The notes under the pieces were generated by a model. The model did no database searches. It was given only the letters and a program-made list of their open reading frames with translations, and was not told where the DNA came from. Made by a program: the position numbers and the translations under genes. Source: Chara braunii (taxonomy: Eukaryota > Streptophyta > Charophyceae > Charales > Characeae). Taken from it: a stretch of DNA of 32,895 nucleotides. The first letter of the stretch is position 1. Every line of letters starts with the position of its first letter. Below, piece after piece: positions 1-9,366 of this stretch. The DNA lies in contig BFEA01000010.1 in NCBI GenBank assembly GCA_003427395.1, forward strand, positions 3,113,272-3,146,166. Reading direction: 5' to 3'.

Positions 1-93
<93 letters not shown>
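1..93. repeat. (TG)n-(GA)n compound microsatellite
   Basis: About 62 bases of perfect TG dinucleotide run directly into about 31 bases of perfect GA. The short reading frame across it is only the repeat translated (CVCV..ERER) and is not a gene. The run touches the window edge, so its full length is unknown. Confidence 0.97.
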
Positions 94-94
<1 letters not shown>

Positions 95-1136
95 GACAAG
101 ATATATCATAAGATTTTTAACTCTAAGTCAATAAGAATTTGGAAAAAAAAAAATAGTACTATTAACATTCAGAACAAGAAATTAACTCGAGACGTTTCGA
201 GCTAGAAAATCAATGGTATGACACTGTTGCCATTAACCGAGGTTATTAGCAAACCGATTATATGTTGCAAGGACAATGATTGAGGCAACATCCAAAACTT
301 CAAATTGCAATCACAAAAAGATAGCCAAAAGCCTCAAAATGAACCAGTGAGAAAAATTGTACTTGAAATCACTGAAGTACAAGAATGAACAATTTTGATA
401 ATGTAGAGTTTCGCCATCATCCTAAAAAAGTCACAGTTCCAGCTGGTGTTCAACACTCGGTCCTAGATCATGTATAACTAGCTTATCTATTTTGTCGTCA
501 TTCGGTGAGATAAGCTATGGAGTCGAAGTAGATGAAGAATGCCGCACATAGCAAACCTTCAACACATATCCGGTGGACCCCCCATCTCTCACTCTCTCAT
601 CGCTCCTCTTCCCCCGCATGTCCTTATTGCTGAGCGACAACCATATGCACCACTGACAACCAGTCAGGTCGCCTGCCTGTGACGCCTAACTGTCCTGTCC
701 TAAAAGCAGATTCAGCAGGTGAGCAACTTGCCCTACAGTTTGGCATAAACGCTTTCGAGTTGTGGCCTAGAGCATCATCACAAGCGCGACCTCATGAGCA
801 TACCACCAAGTGAAAGAGTCAAGCTTTGCCCTTCCGCTTTATTTTATGCAATGAACTTATGGAGAGCTAGTACCCAGCATGCAGGCCCAGTTTCAAGCTA
901 TTTTCAGGGTCTGGTACCGACATTTAGGCCATTCAACTCGGTGATGTGGGCAAGGTTGCATGCATTGTTTGCATGGCTCGACGAGGCCTAACTCATATCA
1001 CACATCATGAACCATTCACTTACGGGGCTTAGGGTGACACAGAGTCAATATTCAGGACCTTATGTTTCGGCTGAGCGTCTTACACCTCACAATATGTATC
1101 ACTCATTATTCGCCCTCTCTCTCACTCATTTTTCGT

Positions 1137-1140
<4 letters not shown>
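94..1140. other. Intergenic stretch without a recognisable gene
   Basis: This stretch holds no domain I recognise. A 65-codon open frame at 794-991 (plus strand) has a codon pattern that could be chance, and no splice sites or homology support it. The DNA has mixed composition with no strong internal repeat. It lies downstream of the KDZ-like minus-strand gene, so it may include 3' flank of that gene. Confidence 0.5.

Positions 1141-1169
<29 letters not shown>
1141..1169. repeat. (CT)n microsatellite
   Basis: A perfect CT run of about 29 bases, preceded by a shorter imperfect CT/CA tract. It lies directly beyond the stop codon of the minus-strand KDZ-like terminal exon, so it would be in that gene's 3' UTR if the UTR extends this far. 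Confidence 0.95.
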
Positions 1170-1171
<2 letters not shown>

Positions 1172-1172
<1 letters not shown>

Positions 1173-1301
1173 CAGTTTTCTTCGCTTGTATTGTAGAAGT
1201 CGACTCCAGAGCTTATCAACATCTGTTGTCGTCTACTTCTCATGATCAATTTCGCAAAAATAATTGATAAGATGAAGTTGAGGCTTATTTTGTTAATATA
1301 C
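1172..1301 (-). CDS. KDZ-type transposase, terminal exon
   Basis: Terminal exon of a gene whose penultimate exon is at 1925-2072. A minus-strand acceptor (pyrimidine-rich, ending TTGCTACAG) lies just before 1301. The single base G completes the codon left as AG by the upstream exon, giving Arg and then YINK. RYINK followed by a hydrophobic segment fits the conserved RYMN-x-FFL block that ends KDZ (Kyakuja-Dileera-Zisupton) transposases. The frame runs about 43 codons to a TGA at 1172, so this is probably the natural C-terminus. KDZ proteins are large DNA transposases, and only the end of one is visible here. Basis: splice phase and motif are seen; family is inferred from the motif. Confidence 0.55.
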
Positions 1302-1924
1302 CTGTAGCAAGACCAATTCAAAAAAAAATTAGAAACAAATAGTATAAACATCAACTTAACACACATTAATCATAAAAAAATGGAGTATTCATTCACTTGC
1401 CATAATTAAATTATGACCCTTTATCGTGCATGCTATCAACAACAGGCTGAGGGTTTAAAATTTTAACGACAAACAACATATGACATACATGCTGGAAACA
1501 CACTCTTAAACAACATAGATAACAGACACGTCACCTATGCAATATGCGCTTGTTCCAAACACCTCGGCAAAGCCGCAAACACCCCACAACCCCCCCACAA
1601 TCCCCCCCCCCCACTACCCAGGCCCCCTCCCCCCCGAGTTGAATTTTATTGCAGATTCGGGGTCCTCTTGCCGAGCGTAGCAGAACCGCATTTTTCAATA
1701 AATTTTGAAAAAAAAATCTAAGATGTTTCTTGGGCTGCTGGCTCACTCAGTCGGGCCCCCTGTGCCCAACTGATCGGGCCCCGTCCTCAAGCAACTAAAT
1801 TATGCTCTTAGAACTTTGCATTCAATTGTGAGGTCCATACCCTCGATTAATGTTTGTATTGAATTTGATTCATTTTTTTTTATTTTTTTTTTATATAATA
1901 AATAAAAGCAACTCATTTGCTTAC
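1302..1924 (-). other. Intron between KDZ-like exons
   Basis: A 623-base interval bounded on the minus strand by a GTAAGC donor and a TTGCTACAG acceptor. It contains C-runs at 1590-1640 and T-runs near 1875-1900. No other gene is apparent, and an open frame at 1531-1746 is low complexity. Confidence 0.5.
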
Positions 1925-2072
1925 CTGAATGACTTCTTATAACATGCAAACCACTTGAAGAGTTGCTCACAAATCGAAATGTTTGCTGATTTGAGTTCTT
2001 CGTAGACCTCGGGGCTTACATTGTTTTTGCACCAATGTCCTACATGTTTTTTCCGAAAGTGAAAGAAATCAA
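1925..2072 (-). CDS. KDZ-type transposase, penultimate exon
   Basis: On the minus strand an acceptor ending GACGTAG (after a T-rich tract) and a donor CAG|GTAAGC frame 148 bases. Read in phase they begin DFFHFRKKHVGHWCKNN and later contain SANISICEQLFKWF. In KDZ transposases an acidic residue is followed by RFH-x-x-HVxxWC, and further on by N-T/S-S-x-x-EQxFxW; both blocks appear here in the right order. The EQ pair and the HxxxHVGHWC cluster are intact. The exon ends in phase 2 and joins the exon at 1301 as Arg-Tyr-Ile-Asn. The catalytic N-terminal part lies upstream (above 2072) and I could not find it, so the gene may be incomplete. An unrelated cysteine- and histidine-containing exon is the alternative, but two ordered motifs plus matching splice phase make that less likely. 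Confidence 0.62.
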
Positions 2073-2439
2073 CTACGTCAAAAAATTAAAAAAACAACAA
2101 AAAACAATGTTATTCAGGTGGTGTTCAAGCGGGGTTTGGAGGGTGTTGGTGGGTTCTGTGCCAAAGATTCAGAGGGTTTCTTATTGTTTAGCAAATGTTT
2201 TTAGGGTTTAATAACAAAAACCACATAGAGAACAGAGACTTCGAAAAAAAAAAATAAAAAAAAAAATGAAAATGAGACAAACCATCCCATAACTGTTGAC
2301 ATACAGACCTGAAATCGATTCCTCAACATATATTGGTGGTTCGCTGTTGAGCGCATCCCCCTCCCGGCCATATCACGCAAGAGTTAAAAAAAAATAAAAC
2401 CAAGAGACAACTCAGGAACGATGCAAAATAACTCCGCGA
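2073..2439. other. AT-rich stretch, no gene seen
   Basis: It contains several A-runs and one TTTAGGG-like heptamer near 2201. No splice-bounded coding segment or structured repeat is visible. It would be intron of the minus-strand KDZ-like gene if that gene extends upward. Confidence 0.5.
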
Positions 2440-2800
2440 GCCGCTAAGACGGCCGTGGTATCGTCGTTCCTTCGTCGCTCTAGCCGGGTGTGCCAATTGT
2501 ACATCTTGCGGTCCCCTACGATAGGATAGGTTCCCGCGGGGCATAAGCTTTCTCTCCCTAAGAGGTTGTCATCACCCTTAGGGGTGTATCCCTATCGAGC
2601 TACTTACCCACGTGCGAAAGTTTTTAGATTCAATTGCAGAGGTAGGTCAACCGATGACGTTTGCTCGTTCGCTATAGTATAGATACACTTGGTTAACGCC
2701 AAGCGAACCCGAACGCCGTCCGTTCCTAAAACGCTGATCTCATAGGTACGAAGCGGATGCCGGTTAACTAGGACAGTCTCAACCAAGTGCGAAACCCTCA
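2440..2800 (+). repeat. Dispersed repeat family R350, copy 1
   Basis: Collinear with 20430-20770 in the same orientation. Shared blocks in order include GTCCCCTACGATAGGATA / GCCCCTACGACAGGATA, a block around ATCGAGCTAC / GCCGAGCTACGAG, the sequence GCGAAAGTT / ACGAAAGTT followed by TTGCA-AGAGGTAG, and TATAGTATAG / TGTAGCATAG. No long open frame is conserved between copies. It resembles a long terminal repeat or untranslated part of a retroelement, but no terminal TG/CA pair or primer-binding site could be fixed. Confidence 0.6.
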
Positions 2801-3215
2801 ATTTGATCCTAATCCCTTAGATATACCGTCAAAAAACAATTATAACAACCACACATATGATTACATCAATTGGAATCGACCGTAGACGATAGGAACATAT
2901 ATCCAAAAAAATAACTGAAAGAATTTAAATCATCATCTCATATATCCAATAACACAAGATAAAAAAAAAAAAAAAAACGGCCTTCTCAGGTCAAACACAA
3001 AAAAACAATCATACATCCGCCAACGAGGAGTTGGCTTCAACAATAACCACGATGCAACCGACAAGGTCGTCGGTCTGCCTTAGTTTTAACTTCATGAGAC
3101 GCGTTGTCAACGTTATTCATTCCACCTACCGCCGACTTACAATTAGACACACATATCTGTCTTCATCCGTTTTCAATCTTTTCGGATGATAAACTACTTT
3201 GCGAATTATTCTTGA
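2801..3215. other. AT-rich spacer with poly-A
   Basis: AT-rich DNA with a 17-base A-run near 2961 and a short GC-richer part at 3020-3160. I see no gene, RNA or terminal repeat here. Confidence 0.5.
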
Positions 3216-3439
3216 TCAGGAGGATTGCTTGAAGTGTTGCATGCCTTTCCCTCTAGAAAGTGGTCTGAGGTACTCCTCCTCGCCCGAGCACACAACTCGG
3301 ATTTCAGAAGTCAGGTCGTCTCCACCGAATCGACAAAGTACCCTCCCGTAGAACGGTCCACTCTGGATCGATAACAGGGTCGGTTCCTTAATCAGCGAAA
3401 CCCCGCCCAGATGCTTCCTAAAGATAGAAGATGTATCCA
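3216..3439 (-). CDS. Possible coding exon, unrecognised
   Basis: A minus-strand acceptor (CTACTTGCAG) opens a 74-residue frame ending in TGA. The translation is not low complexity: residues such as GVSLIKEPTLLSIQSGPFYG and GEEEYLRPLSRGKGMQHF look like ordinary soluble protein. No family is recognised. It lies 1.1 kb upstream (in minus-strand sense) of the KDZ-like exons, but ends in a stop, so it is either a separate gene end, a retroelement fragment or chance. No promoter or polyadenylation signal was identified. Confidence 0.3.
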
Positions 3440-4139
3440 CTGCAAGTAGCTTTCATATATTTTTCATTTTTCCTAAGTCATGGATAACTTAAACGAAAAT
3501 AAATCGAAGGAGCTAGAGAATGAGAAACATTTGGACAGGTATAGGTAGATAGGGTCATTCGGAAAAAAATGGCTCAATCCTCGAGAAAAAAAACACATAC
3601 GTTTGACCTTTTCTGCTTCCTTTCAATCGGATTCGTTTTACGACATGCAATGAATTAATATTTTTCAAAACACAAGTCCTTTTAACAAGCAGGCAAGCGA
3701 AAAGTAGAAAGGGGACAATCTTTTTCTTCATCTTAAACAGGTATAATCAATCCTCCTTTGCAAGCATCCTTCTACCTACATGCACAACATGCAAAGACAA
3801 CGAGTTCAAGAGAAAATCGGTGCAATCCCATACTCAAGTCAGACCTTACTATTCACATGCAAACACACATTTTCTTTGCCTTTTCAATGAACATTCGATT
3901 GAAAAGGGTCAAACAAAGTGTGGGTTCACACAGGAGTGAAGGGAAGTCTAAATCATTCAACTGACCTTGAGTGAAGTTTGGTCCGGCTCACTCAAGAAAG
4001 CCAGGTAATATTTCAATCGGAAGAAAATAATCGTCGTATAATATAAAAATATACAGCTCACAGCTTCACAAGTTGTGGTTATTTCACTAAACGACGGTTC
4101 GCCGCCTTCTCTAAGCGTCTGATCATACCAAGGTTGGCT
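3440..4139. other. Intergenic stretch, no gene seen
   Basis: AT-rich unique-looking DNA. Short open frames on both strands (3758-3964 plus, 3957-4199 minus) lack splice context and recognisable motifs. Nothing structured was found. Confidence 0.45.
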
Positions 4140-5480
4140 CCAGTGAGATGTATGAATGAGATAACCCTCAAAGAGTCTGCTCCCATGATCCAAACCCATG
4201 TTGTTCCAACACCCCTAACAGTCCCAACAAAGTCCCCACTGCACCTTCAACCCCAAGGATACTCCTCAACCAATTGCAAGTCCACGCCGCCTCCCATCAC
4301 CATGTCTGCTGACAACAGATACACCAACATATCGGTCCTGATCTCAAATCAGTCTCATCTGGTCTCAAAAAGGTCCAGGTGGTCCCACGTTGCCGTTGTA
4401 CCACCGGATGGTCTCAAACACTAATACCTCTCGCACTGCACGCCGCAAAAAAAATAAAGGTGGCCCTGGTACAAACTGCATGTGCCGCGAGCCCCCAAAA
4501 AAGCAAAGATGTCCTTCCGGCGCAAACCGCAAGCGCTGCAACTCCAATAGCCAGTGCCTCGTGCACCCATTCCGCGACCTCTTCATGTTGTCGGCCCATG
4601 CAGCACTGTCACACAATCCCAACCGTGCACCAACACTAGCCCAATCTCTACACCATGCTGAAAGCGCTACACACCTCAAAACTTTAACAACAGAATTACT
4701 GCTCGCCGTTGTTGTTAAAACGGGTACCACAGTCGTCCAATAACACCGCCACATGCTCACACACCACTGCCAGTCCATCGTCCAGGCCATATTGGAATCC
4801 ACCATAGCCGCTGCGCAACACAAAAAGAACAACGGAGGACCACTGCTCGCCGCGCCGTCAAAGCCGGTACCACGGCTGCAATGCAACACCACCGCCTAAT
4901 CACACACAAAACAAAAACGGCACCACCATGCTGCAAATTTCGGCAGCACTGGCACTGTTGTCGTGCCTCCAAATGGACAACACTTCCCCCTAAAAAAAAT
5001 TGCCGCCGAGTCAAAATTTCGGTAGTGTAACCTCACTGCAAATACTGTCTTCGTCGTGCCGCCGAATGGACAACACCTCCCCTGAGGGAGACCTTGATGC
5101 CGCGACGCCATCAGTCCAGCAGCACCTCCCCACACTAAAAAAAAAACATCGGCACCTCCGCTGCAAATCCGACAGCACCTTCCCTTAGGAAGGTCTTGAT
5201 GTCGCGGCGACTTTTTGACAGCATAACCCCACTAGAATAGATGCCGCTTGCCGCACCTTCCGGACCCTGACGCGGCCTTACCGCCGCAACACCAACAGAA
5301 GGGTGGGGCAGAGAGCCTCCAGCCCTCAGCTATGGCTGTTTCCCTTCTCCTCCTCCAACTCTCTGCAGACCGCCACTCCACCAGCAGCACCTCCACCGGC
5401 AGCACCGCCTCTCTCCAGCAGCATGCAACAGCCAACCAACATTCACACAAGTGAATGCCCCAGCAGCGCTGCCACAATTG
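4140..5480 (+). repeat. Degenerate tandem-duplication zone, C-rich
   Basis: The region consists of related segments with irregular spacing. TACTGCTCGCCGTTG (about 4697) recurs as CACTGCTCGCCGCGC (about 4843), each followed by GGTACCAC, an offset of about 146 bases. GTCGTGCCTCCAAATGGACA (about 4962) recurs as GTCGTGCCGCCGAATGGACA (about 5053), an offset of about 91. CTGCAAATTTCGGCAGCAC (about 4930) recurs near 5034 and 5160. Many overlapping open frames on both strands follow from the stop-poor composition, and none is convincing. The TTCGGCAGCAC core resembles the apical core of the hairpin array at 22130-22690, so both may be parts of one retroelement family. Confidence 0.6.
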
Positions 5481-5525
5481 TGAGGCTGTTGGGTGGAGTG
5501 TTGGATTTTATAGCCAACTGAAGGC

Positions 5526-5913
5526 ATGTGGGCAACTGCTTTGCCCACAGCCAGACAAAATTTGTGGGTGCTCCTGACCCTCGATCTAAATCGATGGCCA
5601 GGAGCTAGGAGCCTTGGTTTTCCCCCAAGGGGACCAAGGTCATCAACCCCCATAAGTATCTGATTGTTTTCCCAGGCTGGATACTCCTGTAAATGACTGT
5701 ACTCAGCCATTTACTCCAGCCTGTTCAAAACGAACAGGATACTTTTCTTTTTCTTCTTACCCCTCGTTTTTCCCTGTGAGGGCAGCTTGAACAACCAGTC
5801 CCTTAGTCACTTCATATAGCCGAACTGGAGTCAAGCTCGGCAGGGTTTTCTTTCCCCTCCTACAGCACACACCGCGCCTGGCCGCCAACAGTGCCAGGTT
5901 CGGGCACTGTTGG
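5526..5913 (+). repeat. Chain of unrelated perfect stem-loops
   Basis: Consecutive inverted repeats fill this segment: GTGGGCAA/TTGCCCAC (about 5528-5548); GCTCCTG/CAGGAGC with an inner CGAT/ATCG (about 5569-5608); CCTTGG/CCAAGG (about 5612-5639); AGGCTGGA/TCCAGCCT with inner TAAATG/CATTTA (about 5672-5721); CCTGTTC/GAACAGG (about 5720-5738), followed by a T-rich tail; and an 11-bp stem CCAACAGTGCC/GGCACTGTTGG at 5885-5895 and 5903-5913. The stems do not share sequence. No coding role is apparent. They may be structured untranslated RNA or remnants of a hairpin array like those at 22-24 kb. Confidence 0.65.
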
Positions 5914-6190
5914 TAACTGCAGCCCGTTTCATCAAGTGAACAGGCGCAATTAAACAACAACACGATGACAGAGGGGGAAACCTAAGAAGAAAAAGAAAAA
6001 GAAGAAAAGGAAGAAGCACAAGAAAAAACAAAAACAAAAAAAAACTAAGAGCAACTAACCCTTACCTACAACAAAGGGGTGTGGCAACGCTCGTTCCCGC
6101 AGCTTCAGGGACTACAAGTCCCTAAGGTCGATTTCAAAACCCAACAACCGCTCAGGCCATTCGTGAACGAGAAGGAGGTGGGGGGGAACC
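5914..6190. other. Purine-rich spacer, no gene
   Basis: It contains an AAG-rich tract at about 5985-6050. The minus-strand open frames over it are phenylalanine/leucine low complexity. No feature is supported. Confidence 0.5.
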
Positions 6191-6196
6191 ACGTGG

Positions 6197-6287
6197 TAGT
6201 GTATATTTCCATGTCCTAGCGGTAGATTCATTCGATTTTTCTCATCCTCTCGATGGATGTACCATGCGGCCAATCACAAAGTGGGTT

Positions 6288-6338
<51 letters not shown>

Positions 6339-6400
6339 GGGGTGTATATTGCCCGGTTATAGCAGTAGATACACATGGGTTTTCATCATCCCTTACACAG
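6197..6400 (+). repeat. Diverged direct duplication around (CT)n
   Basis: GTGTATATTTCC...AGCGGTAGATTCATTCGATT...TCATCCTCTC (about 6198-6250) is echoed by GTGTATATTGCC...AGCAGTAGATACACATGG...TCATCATCCC (about 6341-6395), an offset of about 144. Between them is a CT run at 6291-6335. It may be an old tandem duplication separated by microsatellite growth. Confidence 0.6.
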
Positions 6401-6460
6401 AAACTCTCTGCAGCCTGTTTCTCCGAAACGAACGAGCGCAGAGTGAAACCATAGGATCCA

Positions 6461-6482
6461 NAAAAAAAAAAAAAAAAAAAAA
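6461..6482. repeat. N plus poly-A, assembly ambiguity
   Basis: A single N is followed by about 21 A. Further single N bases occur at 6634, inside a hairpin loop, and at 6705, at the end of a T24 run. They mark base-call uncertainty, so reading frames crossing 6461-6705 are unreliable. Confidence 0.9.
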
Positions 6483-6620
6483 CAATCTAAAACAAAATCC
6501 AAAAAGAAATCTAAAAGGAAATCTAAAAGAAAATCTAAAAAGAATTATAAAAAAACAGAAAAGAAAAGAAACTTGCCTCTAAAAAACGGTTGCCCGTTTC
6601 CTTTGGGCGTTGTCTCCGCC

Positions 6621-6729
6621 CTGGGGACTTATANTCCCCAGTCACTTTTGTATGCGTCACGTGGCGCTTTAGTTGTAGGTTTTTTTTTTTTTTTTTTTTT
6701 TTTTNTTACCGTTGGCTTATGCCAACGGT
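6621..6729 (+). repeat. Two perfect hairpins flanking poly-T
   Basis: Stem CTGGGGA/TCCCCAG lies at 6621-6641 around a loop with TTATA and N. Stem ACCGTTGGC/GCCAACGGT lies at 6708-6729 around the loop TTAT. A T-run of about 24 separates them. They have the form of small structured RNA hairpins but no conserved family is recognised. Confidence 0.65.
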
Positions 6730-6824
6730 CCCATCATACCGTGGCACACTCATAGTCACATCGCCAAGGTGCTGCCAAGATCCGTCGAGATACAGACCCA
6801 AGTTCGATCCTGACCGGGCTCGTG

Positions 6825-6885
6825 AAAAAAATTGGACCATTTCTCGATTTATGCGTGTCATCCTTGCGCAGGGGCCATGCTAATC
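6825..6885 (-). pseudogene. U6 snRNA 3' fragment
   Basis: Read on the minus strand, this begins GATTAGCATGGCCCCTGCGC and continues through the U6 internal stem-loop, GATGACACGCATAAATCG and GAGAAATGGTCC, ending in a T-run. It matches the land-plant U6 3' half essentially without change. The first ~45 nucleotides, including the ACAGAGA box and the 5' stem, are missing: sequence above 6885 is unrelated (GC-rich, possibly coding on the minus strand). It therefore cannot make a functional U6 and is a 5'-truncated copy with its pol III T-tail kept. The near-perfect match suggests a recent origin or an assembly join. Confidence 0.85.
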
Positions 6886-6965
6886 GGCGCGAGGCAGATC
6901 TCAGCCGCGCGATATTGATGATTGTGCAGACGAAATCGACCACGCCCAACTGCTTGGGCTGCTCC

Positions 6966-7060
6966 AAAAAGAAGGAGCTAGCCCAGCAGGGCCTACTGGC
7001 TTCGATCCCCGCATCTGCGACCTATCAGGCTGGTACGCTACCTACTGGGCTAGCTCCTAT
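6966..7060 (-). ncRNA. tRNA-related element with long palindromic ends
   Basis: On the minus strand a box-A-like TAGCCCAGTAGG (RC of 7041-7052) is followed 42 bases later by a box-B-like GGATCGAAGCC (RC of 6998-7008). The transcript would end at TTTTT (RC of 6966-6970), a pol III terminator. The two ends form a perfect 14-bp inverted repeat (6973-6986 with 7045-7058), extended by further pairs to 17 of 18. That is far longer than a tRNA acceptor stem. The cloverleaf interior is weak: the anticodon stem does not pair well although the loop reads CTGATAG. It is best seen as a tRNA-derived SINE head or a tRNA-like hairpin, not a working tRNA. Confidence 0.5.
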
Positions 7061-7077
7061 TTCACATTGATATAAGA

Positions 7078-7270
7078 GCAGCCCTCGTATATGAAGGGTT
7101 GTAATGCCTAATAGGCAGTCCGCCTGTGGCCTAGCATGCCTTGCCTGTAGGGCCTACTAGTTCCCGGGTCGGTTGTCCGGTCTACAGTCTCGAGTGGTCT
7201 CACCACCCCATCTGGTAGGCCACAATGCCAGCTTCCTTGGACTGTGGCGTGGAAACCCCATGGACCCAAG
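7078..7270 (+). repeat. Palindrome-rich spacer
   Basis: Short inverted repeats include TGCCTA/TAGGCA near 7104, GCCACA/TGTGGC (about 7218-7250) and CCTTGG/CCAAGG (about 7236-7271). No coding segment was found. Confidence 0.4.
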
Positions 7271-7704
7271 GAAATAGAAAAAAATAAACGTTCCTTTTCC
7301 ACCTTCTCACCTCGATTACACACCCAGCGTGACCATTCATTTTTGTCTACTTAGGCTCTGAGTCGCGCGACTACTATAGGTTTCATTTTAACCTTCCATG
7401 TCCGCGCTCTTCTGCGGCTTCGACAAAACGAAGCACTGTCGGCTACTGTTTTTACTTTCGAACGCCACAAGCGTCCAGGCTAAAGCTTGAAAATTTTAGT
7501 CTCTCGGTCACAGGTCTGGTCTGAATAAACTTTTAGTAACGTTAGTCTCATCAGGTCCCTCAATCCAACGAAAGAGTTGGACAGCGTCCGATGTTGAAAA
7601 AAACTGACAAATACCCTTGTCATAATATTTGCCCCGACACCGCCTCCTCTAGAACATGTATCACGATATTTGGGGTTTTCAGAGAGGTGGGTTATATATG
7701 CTAC
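7271..7704. other. Stretch without recognised gene
   Basis: Mixed composition with short open frames on both strands. If the minus-strand gene ending exon 7705-7769 continues, its next exon should lie here or lower, but no clear acceptor with a coding segment could be picked. Confidence 0.4.
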
Positions 7705-7769
7705 CTCAATATTCTCGTGATTTTCATTGACCAACTTCTGGATTTTCCACAACGTAGGGCCAAGGCCAA
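7705..7769 (-). CDS. Unrecognised spliced gene, third visible exon
   Basis: Minus-strand acceptor TTCAAAG| and donor GAG|GTAGCA frame 65 bases. The two leading bases complete the phase-1 codon left by the exon at 9252-9366, and the exon ends in phase 0. The translation GLGPTLWKIQKLVNENHENI is balanced and helix-prone. No family is recognised. The acceptor is only moderately good because its T/C tract lies about 15 bases further upstream. The intron to the previous exon (7770-9251) is filled by the GC/AT mobile element at 7868-9010. Confidence 0.38.
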
Positions 7770-7867
7770 CTTTGAAGCCCCATCTTGGAGAGAAAAAAAA
7801 GGATGCCCGATACCCCCCCAAACCCCGCCTTACCCTCCCCAACCTTCCCCTGATTCCAAAAAGTTTT

Positions 7868-9010
7868 TCAGCGGATTTTGGGTGTACCAGCAAGCGCGGT
7901 ACAACTCCTTACTCCGATCTGAAAAAAAAGAAAGTGGAAGACTGTTTTTTTTTATTGGTAGGCTACCGCTAACCAGCGTTGTCCAGCCCCAGGCCCAGGG
8001 CCCCTGGGGTCCCCGGACCCTGAGCTCCGGAGGCCTAAAAATAAACTATTCAAAAAAAAAATCGATAAATTAAAAAAATATATATAAAAAAATATGGGGG
8101 GGTGCGCATGAACAGTCTGCACCTCCTGGGTCAAACTTTGTTTTTGCCCAACATTACCCCCTGGACCCCTCCCCCCCCTCCCTGGGGTTCCCCCCCCTTT
8201 CTCGCGGGGTTGTCCCGGGGGCCCGGGGTGCGGGGTGCCCATAGCTGGGGGTCACCGTCTGGGGCCGGGGGTGCTGCAGGCCTGGGGGTCCCCCCGCGGG
8301 GCCGGGGTCGGGGGTCACCCAGGGCTGGGGTATGAAAAAAAAAAAACTCTCAAAAAAATCCGAAAAAAACATATGTTGTGTAAAAACATTAAAAAAAAAC
8401 AACTTTTGCCTCAGCATCATTTTCAAAACGTACAACAAATTTGAATTAAACAAGCAAACCAGTCTCTTTTTTTTTCTTATAAAAAACAAAAAAAAAAAGT
8501 TTGTGTCTCAGAAACGTTAGTTTTTGAAAAATTTTAAATCAATAACGAACTCAAAAAATTAAAAAAAAAACGTTTTAGTCTAGACCTTGAAAAAATCTAC
8601 AACGCCATATTTTTCGTTTTTTGTTTTGAGATCCTTTTGAAGCCTAAAAAAAACATTGAAAGTCTTGATTGCAGCGGGCCCCGGGGTGCGGTGGTCCCCA
8701 CCCAGGGGGTCCGCTCCCCGGGGGTCCGCCCCGGAGGTGCCCACCCCGGGGGTCCGCTCCCCGGGGGTCCCGGGGGTCCCCTCCGCCACCCCACGCGGGG
8801 GTGCGGGGGTACCCAACCCGGGGGTCGGGGGTCCTGGGGGTGCAGGGGCCGGGGGTCCCGAGGGTACAGCCCGGGGGTGCCGAGGGGCTCCCCGGAGCGG
8901 GCATGCCCGGGGGTCCTGGGGGTGTGCTAGGGGTCGGGGACCCAGAGGGCAGGGGTCCGGGGGTCATTGCCCCACCCCGGCTCCTGCCCCGGAGGTCCTC
9001 GGGTGATAAC
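7868..9010 (+). mobile_element. GC-walled, AT-cored element, + copy
   Basis: The order of blocks is: end motif GTACCAGCAAGCGCGGTACA...GATCTGAAAAAAAA (7868-7950), GC block 7975-8032, AT spacer, GC block 8150-8335, AT core 8336-8665 with ACATATGTTGTG and ACAACTTTTGCCTCAGC, and GC block 8670-9010. The first five blocks recur in the same order, inverted, at 12605-12110. The GC blocks are almost pure GGGGGTCC-like tandem sequence, expanded here, so open frames over them are proline/glycine shadows. No transposase is present, so this is a non-autonomous element. Exact termini and target duplication were not found. It lies in a putative intron of the minus-strand gene. Confidence 0.6.
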
Positions 9011-9251
9011 CCTGCCGGTAACCAAATGGCCTGAGTGGCCAGCTGCGCACAGGTCAGTAGTCAGCGGCAGCGGACAGTGGGGGTGCAACCGTACCCTTCA
9101 CCAAAAATAAATTATGACTCTATAGTCTCAACAAATGACCTGCTGATTGGCAGGAAGAGCGAATAATGTAAGTTGTTCGGTGACCTACGGATTGATGGGT
9201 AACTACTTAAGGTATAATTGTAGTGGTTGTAATAATATTTGCATTGCTCAC

Positions 9252-9366
9252 CGACATGATGAATGTTCTGTGTGTTCGTGAACTCTTTTGTCTTTGCGTT
9301 CACATTCTTCCGGTTCGCATTGAGAGTGAATCGTAGCAAATGACACATGTCATCATATCGAAAGAA
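9252..9366 (-). CDS. Unrecognised spliced gene, second visible exon
   Basis: Minus-strand acceptor CATTCCTGTAG| and donor GTCG|GTGAGC frame 115 bases. Read from phase 0, the translation starts FFRYDDMCHLLRFTLNANRK and continues with KTKEFTNTQNIHHV, ending in phase 1. The upstream exon (9713-9922) ends in phase 0 and the next one (7705-7769) supplies two bases, so phases agree across all three. Composition is typical of a conserved soluble protein. I do not recognise the family and assign no function. Confidence 0.55.

Noticed and set aside
4365-4892. 175-residue minus-strand frame rich in Cys and Trp
   Set aside because: Lies over degenerate tandem duplications with overlapping open frames on both strands; no domain.
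6253-6582. 109-codon frame across the (CT)n and N
   Set aside because: Driven by microsatellite and poly-A and crosses an ambiguous base.
6795-6822. B-box-like GTTCGATCCTG next to the U6 fragment as a tRNA
   Set aside because: T stem pairs poorly and no A box lies at a suitable distance.
8580-9034. Gly/Pro-rich frames on both strands, collagen-like
   Set aside because: All frames are open because of GGGGGTCC repeats; codon content follows base composition.
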